64,000 nucleotides of DNA from assembly GCA_033675545.1 (NCBI GenBank), contig JAWDGP010004932.1:176001-240000 (forward strand). Direction: 5' to 3'. A program made the position numbers and the translations under genes. Below, one piece after another: positions 1 through 31,200 of the stretch (position 1 is the stretch's first letter; each line of letters begins with the position of its first letter). Under the pieces are notes generated by a model. That model ran no database searches, was not told the origin of the DNA, and was given only the letters and a program-made list of their open reading frames with translations. The stretch is from Elysia crispata. Its lineage: Eukaryota > Mollusca > Gastropoda > Plakobranchidae.

Positions 1-597
1 TAAATGTCTTAACCATGTAAATATTGTTAACAGTTTTCAAAAGCCATGGTGTCCTTTTCTTCACTGACCAAATTTGAAAAAAAAAAATTCTTTGCCCTGG
101 ATTTTCATTGCACAGTTTTTCATTCACCATACCAGGTGTAAATGGGGACCAACTTAAACTGGGGTTAAAACTAAAAAGGTACTGTCTTCCTGTATAGATC
201 CCAGTTAGCATTTTTTAAGTAGATAATGTTCATGGCAGCTGAAACTAGAATGAATTCTAGGTCGTTAAAAGGGTCTTTTTCTCATTTTTTTAAATAAAAA
301 AACAAAAAAACAAATTGTGACTGCATGTTTACAATGGACCTTTTACAAGAAACCCAATAGCACTTTTGTCAAGACACCTCAATGCATAAATAATATGAGT
401 TAAGGCACTAGTACATGTACTTATTTTCTTTATGCTTTTACTCACTATTGTACATTTAAGCTCAGTAAGATTATGAACTGTTTGAATCTCTTGAAATAAA
501 CAACGTCATAAAGAAATTTCCTGTCTAACCAATACAATTTTACATGGACTTGTAAAATTTTTTTATGCTCCCCCCCCCCCTCCCCTCTGCACCTCAG

Positions 598-2843
<2,246 letters not shown>

Positions 2844-5800
2844 CTCTAACTGTCCCAGCTTTATCCGTGTGTACTGCCATAGTTTAAGTCAACAACTGGT
2901 GTTTAACTTGTAAATTTTAGTTGGATGTTGTAAGAAGTAATATTATTGTTTTATGCAATTGGAGGATAATGAGTGCTTTTTTCTGTTGTTGAATGTAATT
3001 TGAGTGTGGAGATAGAATGCATAAATAATAGATCCATGCACTGTTTTATAAAACTTTGTTTTAAACCGGTGGACAAAAATCTCTAAGAGGATTAGTATGG
3101 AATCACCTTTAAAAAGTCTAACATCTCAATGCTATTGAGAAAAGCTAAATTAGACAATACTAAATATGTCTTGCCCTAAGGTAATAATAAAAATATATTT
3201 TATGGTTTTCTTTTTTTTTGACTTTTAGGGAAAATGTTGGGTCATAGAAATATGCACATATATGAATTTGCATTATATTTGAATTAGCCTTGCCCATGTT
3301 ATTTGGGATCATTTCCCCATCAAAGCTCTTGATCTGTCTTGTATTTTTGTGCAATTCGCTGTCAGAATCCCTAACCAGATGGGGTTTAGAATATTCTTCA
3401 CATTCAGGTCTTAAATAATCTGGAAGTTGAGGCAGTTGACTCTGGTTATTCCCATTGTCCGAGCTAGTATTACACATAAATATTACAATACTGCTGATGG
3501 CGTAGGGAAAATAGCAAGGGGTTTATAAAGCCTTAAAATAGACTTAAATTGAAATTTGAAAAGTTTGAAGTGCACACATTTAAACATATTGTACTGTGTT
3601 GTATCTGTATGTGGTTTAATATTTAACTATTCAAGTGCCTCAGAAGCGTTTCATTCCTTATATTTTGATGTTTGCATTCATTACTCCTACGAAACTTTCA
3701 GGTAACCACTGGTCTTAAGAGGAGGAATAAGATGGATACAGACTGGATGTGAAATTAAGTGGTGAAGCTGTATGAAGGCGCCACACATTCCATAGAAATT
3801 TCTAGGATAGCAATAGACCAATGATTGATTTTTTTTTGCGATACTATTAAGGCCCATAATTTTTAGAGGAAATCTGGTGTACTGAAAATGTATTTTGATC
3901 TCAATTTTCAATTTATGAACAATTCATCTGAATTGGCTTTTGTGAAATTCATTTTATGACATCATCAGTTTTAAATTTGTTAGTCACATGAATTAGAATA
4001 TTTGAATGTTTAAAACTCCCTTAAGAAATGACTATCAATACTTAGAAGATCAAGTGAAAGAAAGAAAATTACATAAGCATATTTCTCTCTCTGAATCTGA
4101 TAAAATCATTACTTGGATCTCCTTGCCCTTACCTGAAATCTTCATTTAAGATGGAGTGAATATATCCAAACAGTCGACCAGTCTTATAAAATTAGGCTCG
4201 TAGATCTGACATAATCAATATAGAAATTAATAATTTTCAAAGCTTATGTTGCTGTAAAATTAGGACCATTGCATGCTTAGGCTATAACATAAATTTCTAT
4301 ATGCAATTTTTGATTTCTCCATTTCTTTGTGTGTTTCTGTTTATAAAGGCTTTTTTAAAATCAGAGCAGGGAAAATAATATTAAAATAATACAACTCATA
4401 TTACATGTATGAGTCATTATTATTTCAATAATATTTTCTCTACTCTTATTTTAAATGTATGTATCTAGCTCTGAAGCATTCCTCTAGCCAGGTTTGAATT
4501 TTTCTCAAAGAATTATTCATAGAACAATATCTTTATCGCTTTTTTTTTTGAAATTCAGAATGAATTTTTCATTTTATGATTATTTCGTTTATCTTTGTAA
4601 ACAGATCCTACTTTCAAGTTTTTATAAAAAATACCATTATTATTGTAGTTTGATAAAAAACAAAATAAATAATAATTAAAAACAACCATATAAAAATTAT
4701 AAATCCATACTGTCAGCATGCATGTCTTATTTAAAACAGATTGATCTCCAAATGGAGTTGATGACATGTTCTACTTTTAGTAAAATTATGCTAGTCTATT
4801 TTGAGAGAAATAAATGTACATGTACTTAAATTTTAAATCAACTTTCATATAACTCTGACTTTTCTTTCAGATTGATCTAGATCAATAAAATACTTAGAAA
4901 ATATATTTGCAATGAATCTGAAAAGACAAGAAGGAATATGTATCTTGCTTCATGTTTTTGAACATATTTCAATAAACAGATGTGGCACATTTTGACATTG
5001 GTTGTGAAAAAAAAGGGCCTTTCCCTTTTATCACCCTTTAAAAGTATCTGTGTTTTCACTTTTTTTTCTTTCTATTTATACTCAAAAGCTACTTTTGTTT
5101 TCTTCTTCAAATACTGAAATACTCAAGATAAAAGTTTCAATACATACAATACATTATAAGATCTGATCCATGTCTGAAATAAATAAAGAGGGATTGAAGA
5201 GAAGTTTAAAATTCTTAAACATTGATTTCTATCTACAGATGAGACTTTAATCTATTGGCCGATATTTTTCTGTCCCGTTCTCGACACATCTGCCATCATG
5301 GAAGAGAAGAGCTGTAAAAAGTGCTCAATGTTAGATCTGGATGTAGATTCTCTACCTTTTTGCAAAACATACTTAACCTTACAAAGTTTATCTTAAAGAT
5401 ATTTATCCCAGAATATTGGCGTCATGTTTTTTTTTTTTTTTTTTTTATAAATAATTAAAAAAAAAAAAGGTTTATGATGCTGATTGTGAAATACGAAATC
5501 GACCCTACTGCTAGATAATGGTCCCTTTCTTTTGTCATGAGCTACATGTTACAGAACTTTACTCCGCGTCGTATCAGTGTATATTGAAACAACCCTGTTG
5601 TTAATAAAAACTTCAGCTATTTAAAAAAAAAAATTTTTTTGAATGTTTTAGGGTAAAAAAAAACGCCCACCTTTAGTGTTATCTGGATTGTGTAGGGTTT
5701 CACAACATTATTGCGATAATATTGTTAGTTCATATTTATTTTCCACAGTAACCAACTCTTTCTCGTGATTGAATATTGCATTATTCTAAATGGCATGTGC

Positions 5801-6416
5801 GTGTGCTGGAATGTCGATAGTTAACAATGTAAATGGAACCGAAACAATTTAAATTTTCCGTCCAAAATATCTCTGTATAAATTATCTCTGAAGGTTAAGG
5901 GAAATAAAAATTTTAAATGCGTCTCTCCTCAAGCAAAAATAAATTTATATAGTGTCCCCTTTATCTCTTAAAGCGTTATTCCAGGGTCACAAAACGCCAG
6001 TCGAAAAAGAAATAAGATTAAAGAAACAGCAGCCGTGTAATGATTGCCTTAGTAAGAATAGTAAAATAATTTTGTTAAATATTTGCGAATAAACGGGCAG
6101 AGAATCTAAATATCTTTCAAAAGGCTCCGCAAAGAGTTAACGATCAAGGCTAGAATAAATACTCTAAATAAAATAAGAAACTAAATCTTAATTATAAAAA
6201 ATAAGGCCATCTACCTTAACCTTTTTTGGGTACGGTATGTGATGAAAAGAGAAACTAGAAGTTCTAGTGTATGCAAAACCTCTCTCAAGGGGAGGGGGGT
6301 GGGGAGTTCTGGGGCATGTTCCCTGCCCCCCCCTCCCCCCACACACACCCACTTCCTCCAAAAATATTTTGAAAAAAAAAAAAAAATGGTGCAATTCTGC
6401 CGTGCATTTTTGTGAA
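2844..6416. other. SLC6 3' UTR and intergenic DNA without recognised genes
   Basis: The sequence is AT-rich and contains the SLC6 3' UTR, whose end is unknown. A stop-free stretch on the - strand at 3160-3477 has somewhat protein-like composition but no good splice partner. A G-rich then C-rich segment at 6287-6350 looks like part of a dispersed repeat; a related C-rich segment occurs near 6320 and 16085. I saw no convincing gene. Confidence 0.5.
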
Positions 6417-6572
6417 TTTTGGCAGTAGTTTTGAAGGTTTTCAAAGGCATGACTCTTTGTATTATTAATTTTGGCAGTAGTTTTGAAGGTTTTCAAAGGC
6501 ATGACTCTTTGTATTATTAATTTTGGCAGTAGTTTTGAAGGTTTTCAAAGGCATGACTCTTTGTATTATTAA
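6417..6572. repeat. 52-bp tandem repeat, three copies
   Basis: Three near-identical 52-bp units start at 6417, 6469 and 6521. Each begins TTTTGGCAGTAG and ends TTGTATTATTAA. The lack of divergence suggests recent amplification. Confidence 0.95.
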
Positions 6573-8072
6573 TTTTATGAGTAAGAAAAAGACATTTTTT
6601 GTGTGTGTGAGCTGGGCGGTGATGGTGGGGGGAGGGGGGAATGCTCAAGCACCCTAAGCACCCCTGTCTAGATCCGGTCTTGTAGTAGAAGGCGAACGCT
6701 AAAACTCGGGACTGTGATATCTGATTCTTTAGGTTGGGTCTAGCCCTGACCACAGCTACTCTTCCAAAATTTTAAAGCACACTGAAGGACGGTGCAAAAA
6801 GAAAAGTTTTTAAGAAAAGAAAGAAATTGGAATAAAAAAAAGTTGTTTACGTCACGGGACGTTCACCGGAAATGCAATAAGAAAAAAATCAGATGCGCAA
6901 AAAGATGAACCTTAAAAGATCTAAAGTCTATGAGAAACTGAAAAATTATCTAGGGAATTTAGGGAATATTATTGCGTTATCTTTTCTGTCATCCATGGCT
7001 TATATATGAGAGTCTCATTGTTTAGTCTGAACATGTTGGTAGATACCTTACATAGTTGAAATGTAGATCTAATCCAACCTCTAGCTAAGACGTCTGGATT
7101 TTTATCTATATTCATTTATACATTAAATATAGTTCTAGACTCTATATCTAATTGTTTCAAATCTAGAGTGAGAGAGTTCTAGATCCTATGCATATAAAAT
7201 GTAGATGCGAACCTAGATTTGTATCATACGTCTAGAGGTACACCCATGATTTTAGAGTCCGCACCAAGTTAAAGGCATGGCCTGTTCAACATATTAATGT
7301 CAGATTTTTAGTAAAACAAAATATTAAGATCTAGGAATGATAGATCAAAATACTTCTGGCTTCTTTCCTAGCCTACATTGCTCGTTGGAAGATAAGAGCA
7401 TTACTTTGGAGTTAATTTTAGAAATCAGTATTGATTTCGATCCAAACTAATATACTGCTTAATTACAAACCTGAAAAACAACGACTACTAGTAATTCTGA
7501 ACTTCTGAAGGAACTACAACTATGAGAGCAAGGAGCTAAATGGAAGAGGCAGACCAGTACGTATGGGAACATTATTATTTCTTACATATTATAAGGGCTT
7601 TGTTTATTTATTTACTCGTTGTTTGATATAGTCCGTTCGAAACCCAACGCGGTGATCCCAGGCCTGTCTGCATATCAATCGTAAGCCTCCGATAGGAGGG
7701 GTGAAACTGCTATATCATGGGGCACCTCTAGCTATCGTATGAAAAAGCAGCAGCCTATAGACAAGTTAAAGTACAGAGTGGCTAAGATTTGGGTCCTATC
7801 GTTTTTGATGGATAGGTATAGGAGTCTTAACCTGCGAACTCTGCTTTGCCTGTATATATCTTGTTCAACTAGGGCTTGGTTTAATAACTCTTATATGAAT
7901 TACTAAAAGAACGTTTGAAAGGAATTGTAACATTGTTATAAAAGTACTTTTATTTCATGATCAATATCATTTGAAGTATTTTAGTCTTTTCTTCTAGCAA
8001 GAGTTAACATTTGAGCCAAGTAATCTTGGGGAACTTAAGGGGCAGAAAAGTAACCTCGAACAAAAATAATAC

Positions 8073-8073
<1 letters not shown>
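6573..8073. other. Non-coding stretch, nothing recognised
   Basis: No gene or structured RNA was recognised. Around 7060-7210 the palindromes TCTAGA and AGATCT recur. A less AT-rich block at 7640-7850 could be a repeat-family fragment, but I cannot name it. Confidence 0.4.
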
Positions 8074-9849
<1,776 letters not shown>

Positions 9850-10002
9850 ATCACACAGTTTATTTCAAGACACCCATACGTTTGTCTCATCAATGTGCTG
9901 TGAGTATCCCATCTTGATAAGGATAGATCACACAGTTTATTTCAAGACACCCATACGTTTGTCTCATCAATGTGCTGTGAGTATCACATCTTGATAAGGA
10001 TA
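9850..10002. repeat. 77-bp tandem duplication
   Basis: Two units, at 9850-9926 and 9927-10002, differ at about one internal position. Each starts ATCACACAGTTTATTTC and ends CTTGATAAGGATA. It lies 100 bp before the B-box array. Confidence 0.95.
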
Positions 10003-10102
10003 AGTTTATACCAAGGCATCCGCTGAATGGATTTGTCGTCATGAGCTCTGACCTGTCCGTGATTAAGGATGACAGTTGATAGTTTTTGCTCTTACCTTCT
10101 TC

Positions 10103-10777
10103 GATTAGTGGGTTTAGAGGCTCGAACCCTGTCTCAGGCAGTCACGGTGTTGAATCCCTGAGAACGATTTTTTATACATATTCCCTCACCTCACTCAGGT
10201 GATAAATGAGACTTGGATTAGTGGGACAGGGGTTCGAATCCTGGTTCAGATAGTTTACGATAGTGAATCCTTGAAGAAGTTTTTTTACACATATTTTCCT
10301 CATCTAACTCAGGTGATAAATGAGACGTGGATTAGTGGGTCAGGGGTTCGAATCCTGGTTCAGATAGTTACGATAGTTAATCCTTGAAGAAGATTTTTTT
10401 ACACATATTTCCTCACCTAACTCAGGTGATAAATGAGACTTGGATTAGTGGGTCAGGGGTTCGAATCCTGGTTCAGATAGTTACGATAGTGAATCCTTGA
10501 AGAAGATTTTTTACACATATTTTCCTCATCTAACTCAGGTGATAAATGAGACTTGGATTAGTGGGTCAGGGGTTCGAATCCTGGTTCAGATAGTTACGAT
10601 AGTTAATCCTTGAAGAAGATTTTTTTTTACACATATTTCCTCACCTAACTCAGGTGATAAATGAGACTTGGATTAGTGGGTCAGGGGTTCAAATCCTGGT
10701 TCAGATAATCACGATGTTGAATCCTTGAGAAGGATTTTTATATAAAATTATATTTCCTCAACTTACCCAGATGATAA
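10103..10777 (+). repeat. Tandem array of six 113-115-bp units with a tRNA-like B box
   Basis: Unit anchors (GATTAGTGGG) lie at 10103, 10216, 10330, 10443, 10556 and 10671. Units 2-5 contain GGTTCGAATCC, which matches the Pol III B-box/T-loop consensus, inside a T-arm-like stem (CAGG/CCTG). The first and last units have degenerate versions. A partial A-box-like TGGATTAGTGG sits only about 15 bp upstream, too close for a functional pair. The array ends in an A-rich, CAAAC-rich tract (10782-10880), as retroposed SINEs often do. It is probably a tandemly amplified tRNA-derived SINE fragment. Confidence 0.75.
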
Positions 10778-11020
10778 ATGACTAAAAAAAAAAAACCCCA
10801 AAAACCAAACCAAAACAAAACAAAACAAAAAAAACAAACAACAACAACAAAAAACAAAAATAAAAACAAACAAAACCCGTCTATTTATTTCATTTTACTT
10901 TTTTTTTTTTTTTTTTTAAATTATACTCTGGTTAATTTTCATATCAACTCAGAAAGGTTAAAATGTCTCAAGCATAGATGTACGTTTTTTTTTTTTGTTT
11001 TTTTTTTTTTATTTCCGAAG

Positions 11021-24793
<13,773 letters not shown>

Positions 24794-25418
24794 AGAAAGA
24801 AAAAACATTTACATTCATCGTGAGATACTAGATACCCATAATACATAAAGCTTTAGAGCGAACGATATATTTCAAAGAACAAGGCTCCACTGACTACCAC
24901 AGCTCAAACAGCGGATCGTATCGTGATCATGGTGTGCCGTGCCGGTTGGCGCGTTGGTGACCGTGACCCTCCATGTTTCTCTGTCCTCACATTAATTTCA
25001 CAATCAGGTCGATCCCCTCGCCTCCACCAGTCCATCGCCCTAGCCCGTCCTAGATCTTTTCCCTCTGTCTACCTATCGCTCTCTTCACGTCCATCTTTCC
25101 AGTTGTGAAGGATGTGTTCCGTCTACTAAGTCTCCGTAGGACATGGACAACAAACTTTGCTTGTTGTGGTCTCATTCTATCGAGGAGATTTGATTCGGTG
25201 AGCTTATCGTATTCCAAATATAATTACAGGTTTTTCAGTCAGGACAACTAGCTGCAACACCGCAATGTTTTTTTAATTTTTTTTTTTATAAAAAAAACCC
25301 CAACTGTCGAGCTGCACTATCTTTGAAGATTTGTCTCTTAAAGTAAACTCTTGAATTAATAAGCACTTATTTTACTCGTCGAGTGAATAATTCTTTAGAG
25401 CATTTTCACCCTGCACAT

Positions 25419-25424
25419 AATAAA
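25419..25424 (+). terminator. Candidate polyadenylation signal AATAAA of the large gene
   Basis: AATAAA about 630 bp after the stop is followed by GU-rich AGTGTTTGTCTC. This would give a 3' UTR of roughly 650 bases. Confidence 0.5.
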
Positions 25425-25869
25425 AGTGTTTGTCTCTATGCTCTAAACCACTTTCGTGCTTCACAATTTCATAGCACTCGATTTCTTGTTATTCCGAAAT
25501 CTCGGTCCGGTCAATGGTTTACCCAATCTTTACGATTTCCGAACCACTTTATGTATCTTTACACCGCCTGTGTAACTGTGTATAGTGAGAAATGCTTTCC
25601 TCGAAATAACTAATGCTCTTTTATTCTCTATAATCACGACTTATTTCTCTTGAAAAGTTTATAGTTTATACCTTAGTAAATTCATCTCGATGACACTCTA
25701 GTTTTGTTTATATTCTGTGATATCCCCCCCCCCCCCCCCACCTTGCTTTAATGTGAACCTCAGCCTGGTCAAAAGTGATTGCAAAAATGTTCACGTGTCT
25801 ACTTCAAATTATCCGAGCCTTGTTTTATAAGCCTTGTTTTATAGAGAGCTAAAGCAAGAATCTGTATGA

Positions 25870-25902
<33 letters not shown>

Positions 25903-26723
25903 AAGGAATAAAGAAACAAAATTCCGATAAGATACAGTTAGAATCATGTCTTAAAAAAGCTTTACACCCTCCTTTTTCAATCGACTAATTAGATATTGCT
26001 ACTCTCAAATTTTTCGCCAGGATAACAGAAAAATAAGGTGAAATTACGTGATTTAGAACATCTATGCAGTCTTTTCAAAAACCTCATCTACGAAATAGTA
26101 TTTAGCCAAAACCAAAAGGTCGCGTCGACCCACTTTCTCGGATATTGAAAAACAGTTCATTCCCAAACTATTTAAAGTCCTTTCAAACGCTTATTATAAA
26201 GCAGTATAGAGGTACGAACAAAGAAGTGCTCAAAGGTGCTATGCCTTGTGGGAATTCATCCCTTCTCATTGATAACAACCATGATGATATGATGGACGTT
26301 TAAAAGGTAAAGGTGTTATCTATAAATCCTTTCAAAGATTGATTTATTTGGGAGGGGGTGGCGTGGGGGAGGGAACAGATATTTCTCAACTGTCGCCGGA
26401 CATTTGGCTAGTCCTTGTTTTTCATTGCTATCAATACTAGCGTCATATATGGGAAATCGACTAATTCTGTTTAAAGATCCTTTTCAACGCTTATGAGACA
26501 GATAGGAATTCCCACAAAAGTACCCAATAGTGCGCTGCTTTGAGAGTATTCCCAACTGCGTCATTAACTAAAGCTACCTGATAAAGAAGTATTAAAAGGA
26601 CCTATAAATAGATTCTTACTTTTTTTTCAAAATTAGCTGGTTATTTTTATTGTGGAAAGAAAATGGATTCAACTATGTGGAAAATATTGAATGGAACCAT
26701 TTATAAGAAGATAGATCTAGAAA
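25425..26723. other. Intergenic DNA with short simple repeats
   Basis: It holds a C run at about 25725-25740 and an AAC run at about 25869-25901. I saw no gene. Confidence 0.5.
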
Positions 26724-27055
26724 TGGCACGCAGCTCAGTCCGTAGAGCGTAAGACGGACGTAGCGGAGGTCAGCGGTTCGAATCGTGGCTTGGATCAACT
26801 CGTAGTCGAGTCAGGTCTAAACCCCATTCACACGTTGAGAATCGCCCGTCGCATTGGACTTGATGGCACCATCCCTTGCACGGTGGCCCAAGGTCATTTG
26901 TTGTGGGAAAACCCCACGTTCCTTCGTGCCCATCGCTTGTCCCCCAGCGCCGATCCAAAAATCAAATTACTGCTTGAAACTTTGGTAAGCAATCCGCCGA
27001 TGGTTGGTCTGTCTCATAAGTTGCCGCTCAGAAAAGGTTATTTATGAGAATCAAA
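26724..27055 (+). mobile_element. tRNA-derived SINE
   Basis: A tRNA-like head (about 26724-26797) has an A box AGCTCAGTCCGTAG at 26732 and a B box GGTTCGAATC at 26775, spaced as in a tRNA gene. The anticodon arm is degenerate, so it is not a working tRNA. A body of about 260 bp follows, of higher GC than its flanks, ending near GGTTATTTATGAG. SINEs are transcribed by Pol III and mobilised by partner LINEs. The 3' end and target-site duplication are not clear. Confidence 0.7.
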
Positions 27056-27930
27056 AGGTAAATTTTGTGATTTAAAGAACTGATAAAATACATTTCAGAT
27101 TCAGCGAATGAAAATGAAGATGATGATTTTTATCGCCTCGTTAATTTTTTTTTTTTTTATTTAAAAAAAAATCCAGAGAAGTAACACAATATTCGTGGCG
27201 TACTAAAACAAAATTTTGCACCTTTTCCCCCAAATCCTTTTGTCAAACATGAATTCCTGTGTGATCTATGCTGTAGCTGGTTTTGTGCATAGTTTATCTT
27301 TTTGTTTCTTGTGCTGCAACCGCCAGCAAATATAATTTTCTTATTTTTTTCCTTTCTTTCTTTCTTTTTTTGTTTGTTGAAACTCTCGAGATAACTATCA
27401 TCATGGCAATGTGCTCACATTCTCAAGAATCAGTCTAAAATTGTATTGAGGCATACCATGGTTATTAACCAACCAACCAACCAACCAACCAACCAGTCAA
27501 CCAGCCAACCAAACAACCAACCAATCTCAAAATTGAAATTTCTGAAAAAGAGACGCGAGACACCTGGTGGTATTTATTTTTTTTTTCTATAGGTTTAGAG
27601 ACTTCAGCTGGTTGTGGAATGTGCTTGAAAAACTTATTAGTTGGATGTCAAAAGATTAAAAAAAAAAGTACTCAGGGACTGCATCAGAAATACTATAAAA
27701 AAAGGTGAACCATCTTCACAAAATTAAAATAAGACTAAAATCTTAAGAAAATCATGATTTTCAGAAAATGTAATTTTTTTATATATATTTCTTCTTCTTT
27801 TTTAAAAAATTTTTTAACCTTTTGCTGTCTTGTCTAAAATAAGGTGGCAATCTCAGAAATATTATTTTATTACTCACAATACAAATACACGAAAAGTTGA
27901 ATTGAAAATGCAAAACACAATTTGTAGTTC
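27056..27930. other. Intergenic DNA with (CCAA)n tract
   Basis: A CCAA/CAAC run occupies about 27466-27520. The rest is A- and T-rich with no gene seen. The right end probably contains the BRICHOS gene 3' UTR terminus. Confidence 0.5.
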
Positions 27931-27943
27931 TTAAATTATTGCT

Positions 27944-27949
27944 TTTATT
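27944..27949 (-). terminator. Candidate polyadenylation signal of the BRICHOS gene
   Basis: TTTATT on the + strand reads AATAAA on the - strand, about 200 bp after the stop codon at 28151. Another candidate lies near 27865. Confidence 0.4.
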
Positions 27950-28150
27950 TTCTTGGATCATCAACTGCCTACAAACAAAATCTTAAAATAGTTCACAAAA
28001 GCAGATAGGGTTGTACTTTTTTCAAAACTCATATCGATATAACAACCACCAATTTCAACAGGATTTCAGGTACAATAATTAATAGAGATTCAATTATGGC
28101 CTGCGCGTAGGTATGCGCACCCTGAACACAATGGCAAAAGGTCGTGACCC

Positions 28151-28275
28151 TTAAACTCTGCCCCTTCCTCTACCACGACCGCGACCAGCGATCCCGACAG
28201 GCACGGTCAAGGTCACTTCTGAGTCATAGGTCAACACAGTGATGTTTCTCGTTGGGCCTTCAGCGGGCGGCAAAT
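28151..28275 (-). CDS. BRICHOS gene exon 6: C-terminal tail
   Basis: Acceptor CCCCTCAG. Two phase bases plus 41 codons end in TAA. The tail is DLPPAEGPTRNITVL..., then a hydrophobic TLTVPVGIA, then GRGRGRGRGRV. Confidence 0.82.
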
Positions 28276-31200
28276 CTGAGGGGAAAAAAATTGACGCAAC
28301 CGTTAAAGAGATTCTGCTTGCTTCAGATTTTCATTGCCAATAAAAACCTTTACAAATGAATCATTTTATGTTTTTTGGTGACCTAATTTTAAAAGGTTAA
28401 CACCATATTAAACCCTGGAATTTCTAAGTGGAACTCACAAAATGCATAGCGATGAGTACTCTATGGTTTCCAGGAATTTTATGTCGCCGCCCCACTATTC
28501 TCCCTCTCTGGACGCTTTATTTCTTATCCCTATTTGCTGGCAGGTCAGTCTCTATTGCCGATCCCCAGTAAAAACTTCCCTGATATACTTTAAGATCGAT
28601 CTATGATGGAAAAGCTTGTGACGTACCTCCAGCTGGGGCTGCGACCACAACTCCGGCAAATCCACAGAAACGTTTCAGCCCTGGTTGCGCCTCGTACAGA
28701 GCCTCGGTGGCGTCTCTGGGGAGTTTCTCTGATGTGCCGTCCAGAAGCTCTTCGCCAAAAGCGGTTGGGTTAGTTGTGCCCTGAGGACGGAAAAATGAAG
28801 CGGATAGACTTAATTTCTGATAGGTATTCTTCTAAAATAACTGAGGACGATAAAATAAACCGGATAGAATTAATTTCTGGTAGGTATTCTTTTAACAATT
28901 ACTGAGGACGATAAAATAAAGCGGATAGAATGAATTTCTGGTAGGTATTCTTTTAACAATTACTGAGGACGATAAAATAAAGCGGATAGAATTACTTTCT
29001 GATAGAAGATCTTTTAAAATTTCCCAGCCATTTTTCTGGAGGCTGGGGATAAAGAGTTAGTGTTCACCTGAGATCTGCAAGGATCTTTCGATGAGGGTTC
29101 AATACCGCTTGAGGTTCTTATTTATTTCTCTTTTACATTCACAGGTAGAGACCTGCTAGATGCGCTAGAAACACTGCGATGGTATAAGAATTGATCCGTT
29201 TAAAATGCCGTAGTCATTTTGATATCACATGCAAATCAGCACCGAAAGTAAACATTTTTTTTTCTCAAATTAAAGTGTTTTAATTTCATGAAAAATTTTC
29301 CTATCTATCTTCTGATAGATACTGAGCATTTTTTTGTAAGCAAAAGGCCTGGTTCAAGCTTGAAATAGTTATTTAGCGTAGGACATTCTTAAATCCCTAC
29401 ATCACTTCTATATTCCTAGAAAATTAGTTATACAGAGTGGCAAGCAGTGAGGAAAGTCAGGAGTCTGGCCAGTGCTATGACTGCGGCCCAAGTCTAAGGA
29501 AGGTCTTTGACAGTCCTGTAATACTCACATTCAGCGTGCTCACTCCACTCACGCCCATGATGCTGTTGAAATCCAGGGTGGTGTCTGTGATGAAGCAAGG
29601 GAAGAAACCACCTCTTGGACGGATGGCAACCACCTGGAGATAACCAGTACCACATGAAATAAGTCACATCAGTTTTTGGATTATCGTCTTTATCTTTCTT
29701 ATTCTACTTTTTTTTTCTATCCTGACCCCTTTAGAGGGTTTGTTTATTGGGTTACTTTTTTCATACGTGTAGGTCAAATATTAATTTTATTATTTTTGGT
29801 TTTCTTTTTGTGATCTACATATGAATCTATGAGTGTTGTTTTCTAGTTTTGTTTTTTTAAGATTGATGAAGGCATGAAACCGAAAACTTGCCGTTTTATA
29901 ATGATTTGTAAATTTTAGATCTGTCTTATAGCTCATTTTGTGTATGTATATGTATACATACATACATACATACATACATACATACATACATACATACATA
30001 CATTAGGTTTCTTAACGTATAAGATATTTGGAGTCTGTTTGACAACCATAAGGACCAACCTACCCCAGTGACTCCAGAGAAATCGTACAAGGTGCGAGCT
30101 GGCATGAATCCGGCTTCTCTATTTCCTCTGCTGCCTGCTATCACAATAGATTTATTTCTGGAGAAAAAAACCAGCAAAAATAAAATAATTCATTCAGTTT
30201 TACGTACTTGATGGAGTTGACCAAGGATGTACACGTTTTGTACAAAAAAGGCCAGATTTGGTGGCTTGAAAATGTGTGAGGGCCGACCATTCGGCTTGAC
30301 ATTGTTTGAGTTATTAACGTTTAACTATTGTTGGTTTTATGACAGAGATTGCGGGCTAGTGTAAATTTGAAGTTGGGCCGAACTTTGATCATGACTGTAG
30401 ACATTTCCTTAAGCAGCGGATTCCATTTCATTTTTAGACCACTTAATAAGGGCTCGAGTTTTTTTTTTTAATAGATAACCAAATAAAGATAGAAGAGTAG
30501 GCGATCTCTAAAAAAGTACCAAAGGTCCTACTGTTATCAACTGGCATGTTCGCCCATTATTTACCCTCCCTCTCTCTCTCTTTCTGAATAATGTCTATAC
30601 ATTCTACCTCTATAAAGACCATAACAATCATACTATATTGTGTAATATGGTCAAACCCCTTACGCCCTGTCACAAGTTATGTGTACTAATAGCGAAATAT
30701 GTAGATCTACGCCATGAAAGGCCAACATCCTTCCAGGGGAGCGTCCATCTACCACAGGGATTTACTGGTGTTTAAGGAGTCCCTTAGCCCAGAGAGGAAT
30801 ATTCTGTAGCAGAAGTCGGCTAAACTAAGACGATGACCAAAAACGATAGAAAATTAAGGTAGATTACACACTATGACTGAGCAGAAGGAAAACCTGGTAT
30901 AAAAACGTTAAAGAAACTCAGGGAACGAAAGAAAACAACTTGGAATACCAGAAGTATAGGCGAAAATGTATATTTAAAAAAAAGTAAGTGAATAGAAAAT
31001 AATGAAAGGAAGAAGAAAAAAAACGAAGTACAAGACAAAACACACGGAAACGGGCACACTTACTCGGGCACAAAGACTCTCTCCACTACGACGTCGCCAG
31101 TGCTGAGTGTCTGGTTCCAGATGTAGACATCACCCGCTGGTGGCTCTCTGTCTGGCCTTCCACGACCTCCAGGAAGACGTGGACCTTGACCTCCTGGGCC

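Noticed and set aside
3160-3477. 105-codon - strand open frame with a protein-like middle (PQLPDYLRPECEEYSKP)
   Set aside because: No convincing acceptor/donor or partner exon, an AT-rich tail, and it lies in the likely SLC6 3' UTR. Chance cannot be excluded.
26724-26797. Functional tRNA gene
   Set aside because: A and B boxes are present, but the anticodon and acceptor stems do not pair; SINE head is the better call.
29050-29125. tRNA-like segment (AGGGTTCAATACC) in a BRICHOS intron
   Set aside because: The B-box-like match has no A box at proper spacing and no paired arms.
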